From Bedellia somnulentella (lineage: Eukaryota; Arthropoda; Insecta; Lepidoptera; Bedelliidae): DNA of 64,000 bases. The stretch is taken from assembly GCA_963576735.1 (NCBI GenBank), contig OY755197.1, positions 10,118,501 to 10,182,500 of the forward strand. Reading direction: 5' to 3'. A program made the translations under genes and the position numbers. Below the pieces are notes generated by a model. The model saw only the letters and a program-made list of their open reading frames with translations, ran no database searches and was not told the DNA's origin. The first letter of the stretch is position 1, and each line of letters begins with the position of its first letter. Below are positions 60,701 through 63,462 of this stretch, in pieces.

Positions 60701-63462
60701 CTCGATGTTACTTTAACTTTTAAGGTCCATATTAATGCACTCTGTAATAGAATTAGAAAACTTATAGTAATATTTAAAAAGTTGAGACACATATGTGACT
60801 ACGCTTTAATAAAACAAATCTATCAAGCGCTTGGTCAATCCTTACTGACTTATTGCATAAAATCTTGGGGAGGTGCTGGCATTACCACTATGTTAAAACT
60901 GGAACGAGCTCAAAGAGCGCTACTTAAAGTAGCCACAGCGCGCCCTTTCTATTTCCCTACTACCGAACTATATAAACAATGCAAAGTGCTAACTGTGCGC
61001 CAGCTCTTTATTCTATTCACTGTTCTAAAGCAGCATGCTAGCTTACACTTCAACCCTGATACACTAAACAGGAGGCGAAAGGATATAGTATGTTTGAATA
61101 CTTATAGTGCAAAATTTTCCATTACAAATAGATTCTTTATATTTTTAGGTCCATACTTACATAATAAAATTAATAGATTACTAGTATTATATAACTTAAA
61201 CAACTTTGAATGCAAGAAAAAACTTCAATCGTGGCTTTTAAATCTTACATACACGGAATCAGAGGAATTGCTTAATATAATAAGTTAATATAAGATGTTT
61301 TTATTTTTTTATCATAATAATACAATTAGTTAGATACAATCGAGTCTGATAATAATTTATACACTACTTACCAATACCATTATATGAAAACTGATAGTTT
61401 AAGCCTTTTTTGTTTATTGTTGCCTGAAATACAGGTAATTACCTAGCTCAGGAACAGGAAAATGTTATATTTTGTACTTTAAATAACTTACTAGGTTAAG
61501 ACGAATATTATGTACTTTTGAAAACTGAATAAATTTTTATTATTTATTATTTTTATTATTTATTTTTACACATTTTAGTAGTGTTTGCGTTTCCTACCTC
61601 CGAATTTTTTACTAATTCGGAAGGCCACTTGTTTATCTTTTCAGCTAGAATGCAAATGTTGAAAACGCCTAACTATCACATAATTTAAATCTCTTTAAAA
61701 CCTCGGGTATACGCCCCCGTCGAATCCCGCCTGTGTCGAAATTTTTCTTTCCTTTATTTATTCTTTATTTATTAGTAATAATCCCCACATGAGGTTTTCA
61801 TGAACAAAAAGATTTAAATTAGGTTTATATTAGTTTATTTAGCTAAAATTTCAAAGCTGTTAATTGTTGTTACCTGCCTCTGAGGTCTCGCGGTTAAGCG
61901 GTTGGCTTCAAGTATAGAGGTCTCGGGTTCGATCCACGGGGGGTAAACTCACAAATTTAATTTGTAATAATATGCTGATTATCCGAAAATTAAGATGTTT
62001 CCTTCGTAGGGCACGTTAAGCCGTCGGTCCCGGCTACTATCACGGTAGTAGTCGTTAGTCTGCCAAACCGTAATTGTCCAGCGTGGTGGACTATGGCCAA
62101 ATCACCCTATATAGGGTAGGTTTGATCCTCTTGGTGGGGACATATATGGGCTGTGAGTGAATTGTTCTTAAGGAAGGAATGTTCCTTTAAAAGGTAAACA
62201 TCTGATTCCAATTAAATAAGAAACTAACAAGCTCCTCTATGGTAAGAAAGCTTTAATAAATTAGAGAAATAGTAATCCAAATTCTAACCGTACGTATATA
62301 TGCCTATCAAATAAAAAGACAGTACTCATTTGGCACTTTCGCTCTCAAACATGACACTTTCTCATACATGCATACATAAAACATAACATAAACGTTCACG
62401 CCGTTTATCCCCGAAGGGGTTGGCAGAGGTACCAATACTTCTGAACTCACATGGGAGCGCTATCTAGCGTCCAGAGAAGGTACCCACGTTTTGCTTAGAT
62501 AGTGTACTCACGTGATAGGGGGCAGGCCTATCGCCGTTTTGTACGAATACACTGTCACATGACTAAGTACAACTCAGCCATGTGGGTTTCCTCACGATGT
62601 TTTCCCTCACCGTTAACAACCATGATAAATTAACCACACATATGACTTTAGAAAAGACAAATTGGTGTAGGACCGACCCAGGATTGGAACTCACGCCCTT
62701 CTGTTTTCGGGCGGGTGTTCTACCCACTGGACTATCATGTCATACATGCATCTACTTATTTATTCAATTCAGGAGTCTTCCATTCCTTCTCACACACAAA
62801 TACACAAAAAAAACTTACTGCAACTGCGTCTCAATAGCATATGAATGCAGATAATTTCCTCCCAAGACAAAACTAACATTGGTGGCCAGAAATCCGTGGA
62901 GCTATCTCAAGGGAAAATAGATTCATATACCAAACGCGATTTTGATCTAGGAACATGACACTTATTCATACATCCACTTACTTATTCCTTTAATTCAGAA
63001 CTCTTTCATCCCATACAAGCCATTCACACATCAAAATACATAAAAAACTTACTGCAACTGTGTCTCAATAGCCTATACCAACCTCACTTTCATATGAGGA
63101 ACGTCACACTTTTTCATGCATGCAACTTCTTACAAACACAACTCTTCCATCCTTTCTCACACCCAAAAACATAAAGAAACTTACTGCAACTGTGTCTCAA
63201 TAGCATATACCAACCTCACTTTCACTGGAGGAACGTCACACTTTTTCATGCATGCATCTACTTACATACACAACTCTTCCATCCTTTCTCACACCCAAAA
63301 ACATAAAGAAACTTACTGCAACTGTGTCTCAATAGCATATGAATGCAGATAATTTCCTCCCAAGACCAAACTGTCCTTCGTTGTCAGAACTGCATGGAGC
63401 CATCCCGAGGGAATTAGTAATGTGTGTCCCGCTTCCACTTCTATACTGCCGTACCATTCCAA
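18701..63462 (-). CDS. KDM7: KDM7/PHF2/PHF8-like histone demethylase, C-terminal 754 residues in 16 exons
   Basis: Proteins of this family are nuclear Fe(II)- and 2-oxoglutarate-dependent demethylases that remove H3K9me1/2 and related marks, guided by an N-terminal PHD finger. Here the visible part starts in the last JmjC strands: GHTLLIPSGWLHAVLTT with the third iron-ligand histidine at residue 23, then LGGNYLHSYAIETQL and MYEIERR. After that come a helical domain (residues 50-173), a long basic/acidic low-complexity tail, the family peptide VYPSLE (626-631), AWSP (about residue 664), and the conserved C-terminal end TAKQRLGKILKIHK, which matches how PHF8 ends. All exon junctions have GT/AG sites and keep frame. 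The PHD finger and first JmjC half are outside the window. Introns are full of mobile elements. Confidence 0.9.
18790..19309. other. Intron, decayed retroelement tail
   Basis: 18915-18990 has a TAA-repeat and an AT-rich run that looks like a minus-oriented LINE tail. No other feature recognised. Confidence 0.4.
19310..19546 (+). mobile_element. SINE-R copy 3
   Basis: Starts TGCTGTGTAGTGCCGGGTTA and ends GCCGTGAGTATATGTATG; small internal losses. Confidence 0.85.
19547..19922. other. Intron, no feature seen
   Basis: AT-rich intron sequence between SINE-R copy 3 and exon 15. Nothing coding or repeated was recognised. Confidence 0.4.
19923..19998 (-). CDS. KDM7: KDM7-like exon 15
   Basis: 76 nt, acceptor TTTAATTTCAG, donor GTAAGT. 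Basic: PTKRPVLIAKTKRPSPAAQT then SPNKN; a likely nuclear localisation stretch. The Transib element ends 160 bp upstream of its acceptor. Confidence 0.85.
20260..20285 (+). promoter_or_regulatory. Candidate Transib core promoter
   Basis: TATAAATA at 20260-20267, with an initiator-like AGTCAACA about 20 nt later, 280 bp before the transposase start. Confidence 0.45.
20569..22702 (+). CDS. Transib transposase (RAG1-like), two coding exons
   Basis: Transposase that cuts and joins its own CAC ends; the family from which RAG1 derives. Predicted exons 20569-20689 and 20754-22702 join in frame through CAAA|GTATGT and TTGTTTTAG, giving 689 residues; the large exon alone is open for 639 codons from 20783. 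Candidate catalytic residues: Asp307 in WGFDGSSGHS (codon 21551), Asp417 in MVDGKV (21881), Glu627 in EEAAEATNKY (22511). Other family peptides: ILWKNPRPSSTRYCRP, PLHALIRFFEYF, DGNTARRFF, YPWYYMPASVHKILIH. No stop or frameshift. The start is uncertain: an upstream ATG at 20420 with a GTATGT donor could splice in instead. Runs antisense to the host gene, in its intron. Confidence 0.92.
23155..24554. mobile_element. TIR element enclosing another
   Basis: A perfect 20-bp inverted repeat AATTCGGTATGCAAAGTTTT at 23155-23174 and 24535-24554. No transposase frame. Superfamily unclear; a second element sits inside. Confidence 0.75.
23462..24362. mobile_element. Non-autonomous TIR element with internal motif repeats
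   Basis: Perfect 32-bp inverted repeat, starting TGAGGAGCGTCTGTTCAAAA, at 23462-23493 and 24331-24362. The interior holds at least six variants of AGCACCTTTTGATCTGAA (for example near 23670, 23698, 23732, 24129, 24187, 24241), resembling the inner part of the TIR. No coding capacity. Confidence 0.82.
24584..26610 (+). mobile_element. Long-TIR transposon with nuclease-CXC frame
   Basis: Inverted repeats of about 340 bp (24584-24925 and 26276-26610) start AGTCCGGTCGACA and stay very similar along their length. TTA may be the target duplication, uncertain. The unique 1.35-kb core carries one broken gene. The core flank 26100-26215 is G-rich. Confidence 0.85.
24941..25879 (+). pseudogene. XPG/FEN-like nuclease + CXC domain protein, frameshifted
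   Basis: Three consecutive frames: 24941 to about 25265, about 25270-25525, then to 25879. Part 1 has HEDADVLIVNTAI and IIVEDVDILILLTAL, like the acidic EADA / EDSD motifs of XPG/FEN nucleases, and HAVSGCDTTSAPYGLGKNKI, like the helix-hairpin-helix GCDY..GIPGIG. Part 2 has FLTSNATPQQIKDAGEK and YHCLRTYQQVQAWLGN. Part 3 has a Cys-rich block (CKCSKGYSTGACSCKKAGLR and CKYCTGHSC) of tesmin/TSO1 CXC type, then an acidic tail. Similar proteins are, as I recall, common in invertebrate genomes and probably transposon-borne. Its role (transposase or accessory nuclease) is not known to me. Confidence 0.72.
26611..26972. other. Intron, GT-rich stretch
   Basis: Repeated GTGTAGTGTGGTGT-type words but no precise unit; AATAAAG near 26921. 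No gene. Confidence 0.4.
26973..27040 (-). pseudogene. Partial copy of KDM7 exon 14 end
   Basis: Matches the last 65 or so nt of exon 14 and the first donor bases (AAT then GTATGT), about 155 bp downstream, with a few substitutions. No acceptor is recognised. Confidence 0.78.
27129..27255 (-). CDS. KDM7: KDM7-like exon 14
   Basis: 127 nt, acceptor AATTGTTTAG, donor GTAAGT. The split Arg codon from exon 13 sets the frame, giving DAAWSPRGRVGRLLPRAG, which fits the family's APWSPKARV. Another frame is Ser/Arg-rich but ends in a stop at the donor, so it was not chosen. Confidence 0.82.
27299..27551 (+). mobile_element. SINE-R copy 4
   Basis: Full-length, starts TGCCGTGTAGTGTCGGCTTA 44 bp upstream of exon 14's acceptor (minus direction), tail (TATG)n. 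Confidence 0.88.
27552..27975. other. Intron, no feature seen
   Basis: No open frame or repeat recognised. Confidence 0.4.
27976..28418 (+). mobile_element. SINE-R copy 5 with tandem 3' duplication
   Basis: A complete SINE-R (27976-28221) is followed at once by a second copy of its last 185 bp beginning GGACTAACGGTATTGG. The two share the variants GATTTCTGGGCGATAAGG and TTTACAGCC, so the duplication arose locally. In the first unit CACCAACAACC is replaced by a TTTA run. Confidence 0.85.
28701..29079 (+). mobile_element. tRNA-like foldback element, copy 3
   Basis: Left end: inverted 3' segment of the family, ending at CGACACAGGC. Then the forward unit with tRNA-like head at 28967-29040 (box A TAGCTCAATTGGC, box B GGTTCGAATCCC, then a T-run). 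Perfect 10-bp duplication GAGAAGGATA at 28691-28700 and 29080-29089. Confidence 0.9.
29201..29306 (-). CDS. KDM7: KDM7-like exon 13
   Basis: 106 nt, acceptor TTATTCCCAG, donor GTGAGA. VYPSLE plus an acidic SSDEDEEW matches the family's YPSLESDDDD; then Ser/Arg-rich. Confidence 0.9.
29487..29795 (+). mobile_element. SINE-A copy 5, internal deletion
   Basis: Head as in copy 4. About 55 bp from just after box B to the body are missing. Tail present. Confidence 0.85.
29815..30165. mobile_element. RTE-like LINE fragments, inverted pair
   Basis: A plus-strand fragment (29820-30008, GTGCTCAAAAAGGGAAGTCT) meets a minus-strand fragment (30010-30145) of the same C-terminal region, giving an imperfect hairpin. 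Both are decayed. Confidence 0.65.
30190..30390 (+). mobile_element. CR1/jockey-like LINE 3' UTR copy
   Basis: Matches 9300-9528, the 3' UTR of the LINE at 6.9-9.5 kb, including TGCACTATTTTTGGCAT and ATAATGCTGTTTGTGTA. No coding part. Confidence 0.7.
30439..30692 (+). mobile_element. SINE-R copy 6
   Basis: Full-length; ends GCCGTGAGTATATGTATG, 56 bp from exon 12's donor. Confidence 0.88.
30748..30851 (-). CDS. KDM7: KDM7-like exon 12
   Basis: 104 nt, acceptor TAATTTTAG, donor GTAAGT. Reads GTPSNKRQRKPPPPLSEEET and acidic EDVIKEVHRDDEY, comparable to GKRPIKRPAYW....EEEE in PHF8. The preceding intron is 15.6 kb because of the LTR element. Confidence 0.87.
30852..32030. other. Intron with decayed repeats
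   Basis: 30925-31170 looks like a very old SINE-R (spaced matches to GCGATG.GG..GAGA.CCATC). 31200-31260 shares CGACCACTCAGGCCA-type sequence with 46290-46310. 31440-31690 ends in a TAA-repeat tail on the minus strand, the 3' end of some retroelement. No gene. Confidence 0.4.
32037..32374 (-). pseudogene. LINE ORF2 C-terminal part, split by the LTR element
   Basis: The minus frame reads TEFKYLGHCINSDLNYDID, MLARRFARCSREVKVVLF and FRVLFGLPRYCS, the thumb and C-terminal region of the LINE whose RT part lies at 45923-46285. The two pieces are continuous once the LTR element is removed. Confidence 0.82.
32379..32867 (+). repeat. 5' LTR of composite element
   Basis: TG...CA repeat. A TATAAATA at 32719-32726 is followed by the arthropod-type initiator TCAGT near 32757-32761, fitting a promoter. 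A GTAAGT splice donor follows the LTR at about 32920. Confidence 0.85.
32868..33902. other. Leader region of composite LTR element
   Basis: Non-coding and AT-rich. Strong donor-like CTACGTAAGTACC near 32920 and an AATAAAG at 33588. No reading frame of note. Confidence 0.45.
33907..34355 (+). repeat. Gypsy 5' LTR, promoter deleted
   Basis: 449 bp. Compared with the 3' LTR it lacks about 28 nt near 34060 that include the TATATAAAG box. Confidence 0.88.
34382..35623 (+). pseudogene. Gypsy Gag with one in-frame stop
   Basis: Structural protein that packages the element RNA. The frame opens at ATG 34382 and runs to 35623, broken by a TGA at 35015-35017 where the family would have a sense codon. 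The first half has Ala/Thr-rich and coiled-coil stretches; the capsid-like part has RYGERHLEHVFRPQLRDRVQ; a CCHC zinc knuckle CYGCGKRGHLRLSC is at 35513-35554. Apart from the stop it is well kept. Confidence 0.9.
35624..37128 (+). CDS. Gypsy integrase remnant of pol
   Basis: The frame is open from 35512 and overlaps the end of gag. After a short junction zone it encodes an integrase: HHCC zinc finger (HDGVSGGHLGVNRT ... CRKCTTC), catalytic Asp in DVAGPF (codon 36283), Asp in HSDQGRNFES (36463) and Glu in DGMVERFNQ (36571). The last two are separated by 35 residues, as in retroviral-type integrases. It ends at 37126-37128. Protease, RT and RNase H have been deleted, probably within 35625-35780; roughly 2 kb is missing compared with full elements. 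Confidence 0.9.
37145..37622 (+). repeat. Gypsy 3' LTR
   Basis: 478 bp, retains TATATAAAG at 37322-37330. Preceded by the purine tract. Confidence 0.9.
37627..38640. other. Composite-element interior, no gene seen
   Basis: 37708-37760 resembles the outer arm of the MITE at 1839. 38265-38330 ends in a minus-oriented retroelement tail (AATAAAGAATATTTTG). Remainder unassigned. Confidence 0.45.
38671..39430 (+). pseudogene. Decayed gag-like gene of the composite LTR element
   Basis: Starts at an ideal CCACCATGG context (ATG at 38671). The frame encodes an Arg/Ser-rich N terminus (MDREESRSRSLSYDRLSAEL) and then three copies of a 13-residue repeat PWVLRERDTEVNR. A frame change near 38943 leads to further Arg-rich sequence (RRTRERSPSVEARRREN). 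From 39171 come ILSEMLAERVQYGESLDQYY, QDVDCLLHG and KPEQVFNFFNTVKVGQYGD, typical of insect LTR-element capsid C-terminal and linker regions, with stops and frameshifts. A splice acceptor (TTTGTCAG or TTTCAG) sits just before the ATG. Confidence 0.7.
39431..40859. other. Composite-element interior, no gene seen
   Basis: 39470-39500 has a TCAAATTCAAATTTATTT tail typical of minus-oriented non-LTR copies. No pol motifs were found in any frame. Confidence 0.45.
40860..42348 (+). mobile_element. Helitron-like non-autonomous element
   Basis: Begins TCCATACTAATATTATAAAT and ends CTAG, inserted between A and T, as Helitrons do. A short hairpin CGCGGACGAAGTCGCG lies about 10 bp before the end. No Rep/helicase. 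Contains a tRNA-like scrap at about 41525-41605 (TGGCGTAGCGGTA ... GGGTTCGTATC) and a SINE-R fragment. Confidence 0.82.
42056..42243 (-). mobile_element. SINE-R fragment
   Basis: Decayed minus-strand copy (TGATGGGTCACAAACTGCATCG, near 42160, fits the family's middle). The 5' end is lost. Confidence 0.6.
42349..44679. other. AT-rich interior, no gene seen
   Basis: No reading frame longer than about 60 codons and no recognised repeat; GAT microsatellite at about 44195-44209. Confidence 0.4.
44685..45015 (+). mobile_element. SINE-C copy 1
   Basis: A third tRNA-derived SINE: box A-like TGGCCTCGCGGTTTAGCG, box B GAGTTCGATCTCC, then a GC-rich body ending GGACATATATGGACTGTGA. A second copy is at 61873-62155. 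Confidence 0.82.
45430..45918 (+). repeat. 3' LTR of composite element
   Basis: Same length and, by eye, same sequence as 32379-32867. Confidence 0.9.
45923..46285 (-). pseudogene. LINE reverse transcriptase part
   Basis: Minus frame with GVRQGGITSPKLFNLYVNEL, motif C as YADDMVLLSPS and VLLAFKSKGKQL, then directly the LTR. Just upstream ALFLDLSKAFD in another frame shows a deletion. Continues at 32374 beyond the LTR element. Confidence 0.85.
46434..46577 (-). CDS. KDM7: KDM7-like exon 11
   Basis: 144 nt, acceptor TTTGCCCCAG, donor GTGAGT. Contains VAGMLSISEQRYPAPQRTFG and then a Gly/Asn/Ser repeat (NGTGNNGTGSNSSGNSG) not expected in vertebrate proteins. Confidence 0.83.
46578..47675. other. 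Intron, no gene seen
   Basis: AT-rich. AATGGGTTAAGG at about 47142 and TAACCCATTA at about 47410 could be ends of an old small element. Otherwise unassigned. Confidence 0.35.
47689..48061 (-). mobile_element. SINE-A copy 6
   Basis: Full length, first head type. Thirteen-base duplication TGTAATACAAATA at 47676-47688 and 48062-48074. Confidence 0.93.
48093..48198 (-). CDS. KDM7: KDM7-like exon 10
   Basis: 106 nt, acceptor GTCTACAG, donor GTGAGT. Reads SQNPSFRATRPTPSNGIESL then IQASVLAEEEP. The GIESLIQAS helix fits the family peptide of the type GGILDLLKAS. A SINE-A starts 32 bp beyond the donor. Confidence 0.85.
48199..48640. other. Intron, no feature seen
   Basis: Nothing recognised apart from the exon 10 acceptor at the left edge. 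Confidence 0.4.
48641..48893 (+). mobile_element. SINE-R copy 7
   Basis: Full length, 31 bp from the exon 9 donor. Tail (TATG)n. Confidence 0.88.
48924..49083 (-). CDS. KDM7: KDM7-like exon 9
   Basis: 160 nt, acceptor CTATTCAG, donor GTAAGG. Arg-rich start (PRRSERCVRRRVSAS), acidic FDYEDGDLYLDD and a basic end RQRRTKQKQRE, resembling the acidic/basic alternation in PHF8 tails. Confidence 0.85.
49268..49440 (+). mobile_element. SINE-A copy 7, 3'-truncated
   Basis: Head and first half present (TGATAGCTCAGTGGGTAGAA); stops at GAGTTGTACTTA, where the next element begins. Confidence 0.85.
49441..49770. mobile_element. tRNA-like foldback relative, copy 4
   Basis: A minus-strand tRNA-like unit (about 49516-49588) is followed by an imperfect hairpin: 49592-49640 (ACCACTCGCGCGAAAATTTG) with complement 49675-49732. 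The palindrome thus involves the upstream spacer, not the tRNA-like head as in copies 1-3. Confidence 0.7.
49784..50036 (-). mobile_element. Helitron-like fragment
   Basis: Read on the minus strand it begins TACTAATATTATAAATG and ends GTCAGCTAGTT, as the ends of the element at 40860 do. About 250 bp, non-coding. Confidence 0.65.
50037..50185. mobile_element. tRNA-like foldback element, copy 5 (short)
   Basis: Two half tRNA-like units, T arm plus acceptor, face each other around 50095 (GACACCGGCGGGGATCGAAC and its complement), with GGAAAGAAAAATTTCGACAC ends. Confidence 0.8.
50186..50495 (+). mobile_element. RTE-like LINE, 3' fragment
   Basis: Same C-terminal region as 17702-17995, with a premature stop, ending GGCGTGAGAATATGTATGTA. 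It interrupts the family 3' sequence ATGAAGTTTT that resumes at about 50495. Confidence 0.8.
50555..50665 (-). CDS. KDM7: KDM7-like exon 8
   Basis: 111 nt, phase 0 on both sides, acceptor CTCACCCTCAG, donor GTGAGT. Reads APEVYAIQMQEPNGYHQEQL and ends ATTTEY; disordered, Gln/Tyr-rich. Confidence 0.83.
50666..51030. other. Intron, no feature seen
   Basis: No repeat or reading frame recognised. Confidence 0.4.
51045..51422 (+). mobile_element. SINE-A copy 8 (second head type)
   Basis: Full length; 14-bp duplication TATATTACACAGAT at 51031-51044 and 51423-51436. Confidence 0.93.
51490..53559. mobile_element. piggyBac-like non-autonomous element
   Basis: Flanked by TTAA (51486-51489, 53560-53563). 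Ends GGTGCCGTTAGTCCAGCGAA and, inverted, GGCGCCGTTGGTTCAGCGAA. No transposase. Contains a GC-rich segment pair (51830-52000 and 52440-52640, with GATTCGAATC and CCGGCTCGGTT-type words), a SINE-R, and a CpG-rich block at 53440-53530. Confidence 0.7.
52932..53171 (-). mobile_element. SINE-R copy 8
   Basis: Minus-strand, nearly complete; ends at CGACACGACACGGC. Confidence 0.87.
53575..53632 (-). pseudogene. Partial copy of KDM7 exon 7
   Basis: Reads nearly the same as the middle of exon 7 (YAEPKPGYRSDYSYETMQ against PDYSYEAMQ), about 300 bp downstream in the intron. No usable splice sites flank it. Confidence 0.8.
53893..54017 (-). CDS. KDM7: KDM7-like exon 7
   Basis: 125 nt, acceptor TTCTCCCAAG, donor GTAGGA. 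Tyrosine-rich: YSAEDIQPDYQYAEPKPGYR, then a Gln-rich end. A fragment of this exon is repeated at 53575-53632. Confidence 0.85.
54222..54289 (+). mobile_element. SINE-R 3' fragment
   Basis: Only the last 68 bp (CCAAAGCTCTGGCTACC to the TATG tail). Confidence 0.75.
54330..54395 (-). mobile_element. RTE-like LINE, extreme 3' scrap
   Basis: CATATACTCACACCATTCG and the adjacent codons match the inverted end of the RTE copies. Confidence 0.6.
54620..54711 (-). mobile_element. SINE-R 3' fragment
   Basis: Minus-strand last 90 bp; close to exon 6's donor. Confidence 0.75.
54764..54996 (-). CDS. KDM7: KDM7-like exon 6
   Basis: 233 nt, acceptor TTTATTCACAG, donor GTGAGT. Begins SPSSSREAPPPYELPEHS, a PPPY-containing stretch that could bind WW domains, and ends PAEISYGP with a split Gly codon. 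Confidence 0.87.
55227..55469 (-). mobile_element. SINE-R copy 9
   Basis: Minus-strand, complete. Confidence 0.88.
55470..55788. other. Intron, no feature seen
   Basis: Unique AT-rich sequence upstream (plus sense) of exon 5. Confidence 0.4.
55789..56162 (-). CDS. KDM7: KDM7-like exon 5
   Basis: 374 nt, the longest exon. Acceptor TTTTCCTTTCAG, donor GTAAGTG. Lysine/proline-rich start (KKPAQKKPIKLTLPKP), then acidic and aromatic linker, ending VGNSVLKIKF. Exits in phase 2, and exon 6 supplies the third base of an Asn codon. A SINE-A lies 45 bp upstream of the acceptor. Confidence 0.87.
56208..56530 (-). mobile_element. SINE-A copy 9, head truncated
   Basis: Minus-strand copy lacking box A. 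Its tail lies 45 bp from exon 5's acceptor. Confidence 0.85.
56531..56867. other. Intron, no feature seen
   Basis: AT-rich; contains a TTTGAATTTGAATTTG tail motif near 56597. Confidence 0.4.
56868..57121 (-). mobile_element. SINE-R copy 10
   Basis: Minus-strand, complete, (TACA)n tail at the low-coordinate side. Confidence 0.87.
57271..57393 (-). CDS. KDM7: KDM7-like exon 4
   Basis: 123 nt, phase 0 on both sides, acceptor TCAAATAG, donor GTAAAT. Predicted helix LVRELCKELRTLEKR, fitting the helical domain of the family. Ends NQKDK. Confidence 0.85.
57570..57688 (+). mobile_element. SINE-A copy 10, internal deletion
   Basis: Head with box A and a weak box B joined directly to the tail ATTCGGCGTGAACGTTTATG; about 250 bp lost. 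Confidence 0.82.
57689..58154. other. Intron, possible old element
   Basis: TACCCCGCTACGAACTAGCAA (57843) and its near complement near 58070-58090 form an inverted repeat enclosing about 210 bp, compatible with a small MITE. No gene. Confidence 0.45.
58166..58408 (+). mobile_element. tRNA-like foldback element, copy 6
   Basis: Left inverted 3' end joined to a shortened forward unit; tRNA-like head 58313-58370 lacks part of the T arm. Duplication of nine As plus CA at 58155-58165 and 58409-58419. Confidence 0.83.
58572..58694 (-). CDS. KDM7: KDM7-like exon 3
   Basis: 123 nt, phase 0 on both sides, acceptor TTCTTCCCAG, donor GTAAGT. Encodes an acidic start (DEDFILND) and a helix LRGIKILANALKEWH, comparable to the region after JmjC where PHF8 has a helix ending in a Trp. 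Confidence 0.85.
58762..59010 (+). mobile_element. SINE-R copy 11
   Basis: Complete, starts TGCTGTGTAGTGTCGGCTTA, (TATG)n tail. Confidence 0.88.
59011..59389. other. Intron, no feature seen
   Basis: Unique AT-rich intron sequence next to exon 2's donor. Confidence 0.4.
59390..59516 (-). CDS. KDM7: KDM7-like exon 2
   Basis: 127 nt. Acceptor TTTGTTCCAG and donor GTATTT. Completes the split Gln codon, then reads MYEIERRVDTPLIYRYP and ends EESQ in phase 0. The sequence follows JmjC in KDM7 proteins (YEIE..L....RFP). A foldback element with its LINE is inserted just upstream of the acceptor. Confidence 0.9.
59636..61288 (+). CDS. LINE reverse transcriptase, open but N-terminally truncated
   Basis: Open frame of 550 codons. 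The first 19 or so come from the foldback element and the rest from the LINE. RT motifs: SAPGWDNIS, NNYRPISLLPTFSKILEKI, catalytic Asp at residue 174 in FLDLKKAFD, GVPQGSILGP, and YADD at residues 263-266. A thumb and a C-terminal domain follow, ending YTESEELLNIIS. The protein would copy RNA at a nicked target, but without its endonuclease domain this copy cannot act alone. Confidence 0.9.
   Translation: MSYLVNGCQRESLLSFISSKSFVMIDTDVSEVEGIINNLKSNSAPGWDNISCKVLKFCKDILAPPLTLIFQNCLSQGIFPESLKKAVVIPIYKSGDKNQPNNYRPISLLPTFSKILEKIMNSRLIKYLDEISFLSSCQFGFRKKLSTDDAVHCLTNEIVQNLDKGMHVIGIFLDLKKAFDTISIPILLRKLENIGIRDTQLKLFESYLSNRLQCLKIGDNYSTFSKNHPYGVPQGSILGPSLFLIYINELCNLQLNNGTIVSYADDTALLFSAKTIDEAYKFAQFGFSIVNDWLFNNFLSLNTDKTMYMIFARNTSTPLLANTPLYAHHRTCTDSAPCPCSTISKAINIKYLGITLDVTLTFKVHINALCNRIRKLIVIFKKLRHICDYALIKQIYQALGQSLLTYCIKSWGGAGITTMLKLERAQRALLKVATARPFYFPTTELYKQCKVLTVRQLFILFTVLKQHASLHFNPDTLNRRRKDIVCLNTYSAKFSITNRFFIFLGPYLHNKINRLLVLYNLNNFECKKKLQSWLLNLTYTESEELLNIIS
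59692..61560 (+). mobile_element. CR1/jockey-like LINE, 5'-truncated, RT intact
   Basis: Begins inside the region before RT and runs to a tail of ATT repeats (61535-61562). Endonuclease missing. The coding part has no stop or frameshift, so the insertion is recent. Confidence 0.88.
61873..62155 (+). mobile_element. SINE-C copy 2
   Basis: Matches 44685-45015 with substitutions; box A region GGTCTCGCGGTTAAGCGG, box B GGTTCGATCCACGG, end GGACATATATGGGCTGTGA. Confidence 0.82.
62374..62739 (-). mobile_element. SINE-A copy 11 (second head type)
   Basis: Full length; 12-bp duplication TCATACATGCAT at 62362-62373 and 62740-62751. Confidence 0.93.
62812..63316 (-). repeat. Tandem partial copies of KDM7 exon 1 end and donor
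   Basis: The exon 1 end plus its GTAAGT donor recurs near 62812, 63047 and 63179, each followed by similar intron sequence (TTCCATCCTTTCTCACACCC type on the plus strand). The copy near 62813-62935 extends back into the JmjC codons but has a TAG in frame and substitutions, so it is a pseudo-exon. The other two keep only about 25 nt of exon. Confidence 0.8.
63317..63462 (-). CDS. KDM7: KDM7-like exon 1 of window (JmjC end)
   Basis: 146 nt, acceptor TTTTTATTCCAG, donor GTAAGT. Encodes the final JmjC strands, including W21-L22-H23, where His23 corresponds to the third metal ligand, and the GGNYLHS motif. It ends in phase 2. Three partial copies of its end lie downstream (62.8-63.2 kb). Confidence 0.9.

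Larger units (their letters stand above)
59541..61815 (-). mobile_element. tRNA-like foldback element, copy 7, carrying a LINE
   Basis: Minus-strand copy: forward unit with tRNA-like head (about 59578-59650) and the family spacer. The spacer is split by a LINE (about 59692-61560) and resumes at 61563. The inverted part with the other T arm follows (61695-61815). Flanked by AAATTAGGTTTATATTA at 59524-59540 and 61816-61832; its outer bases may belong to the element. Confidence 0.87.
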
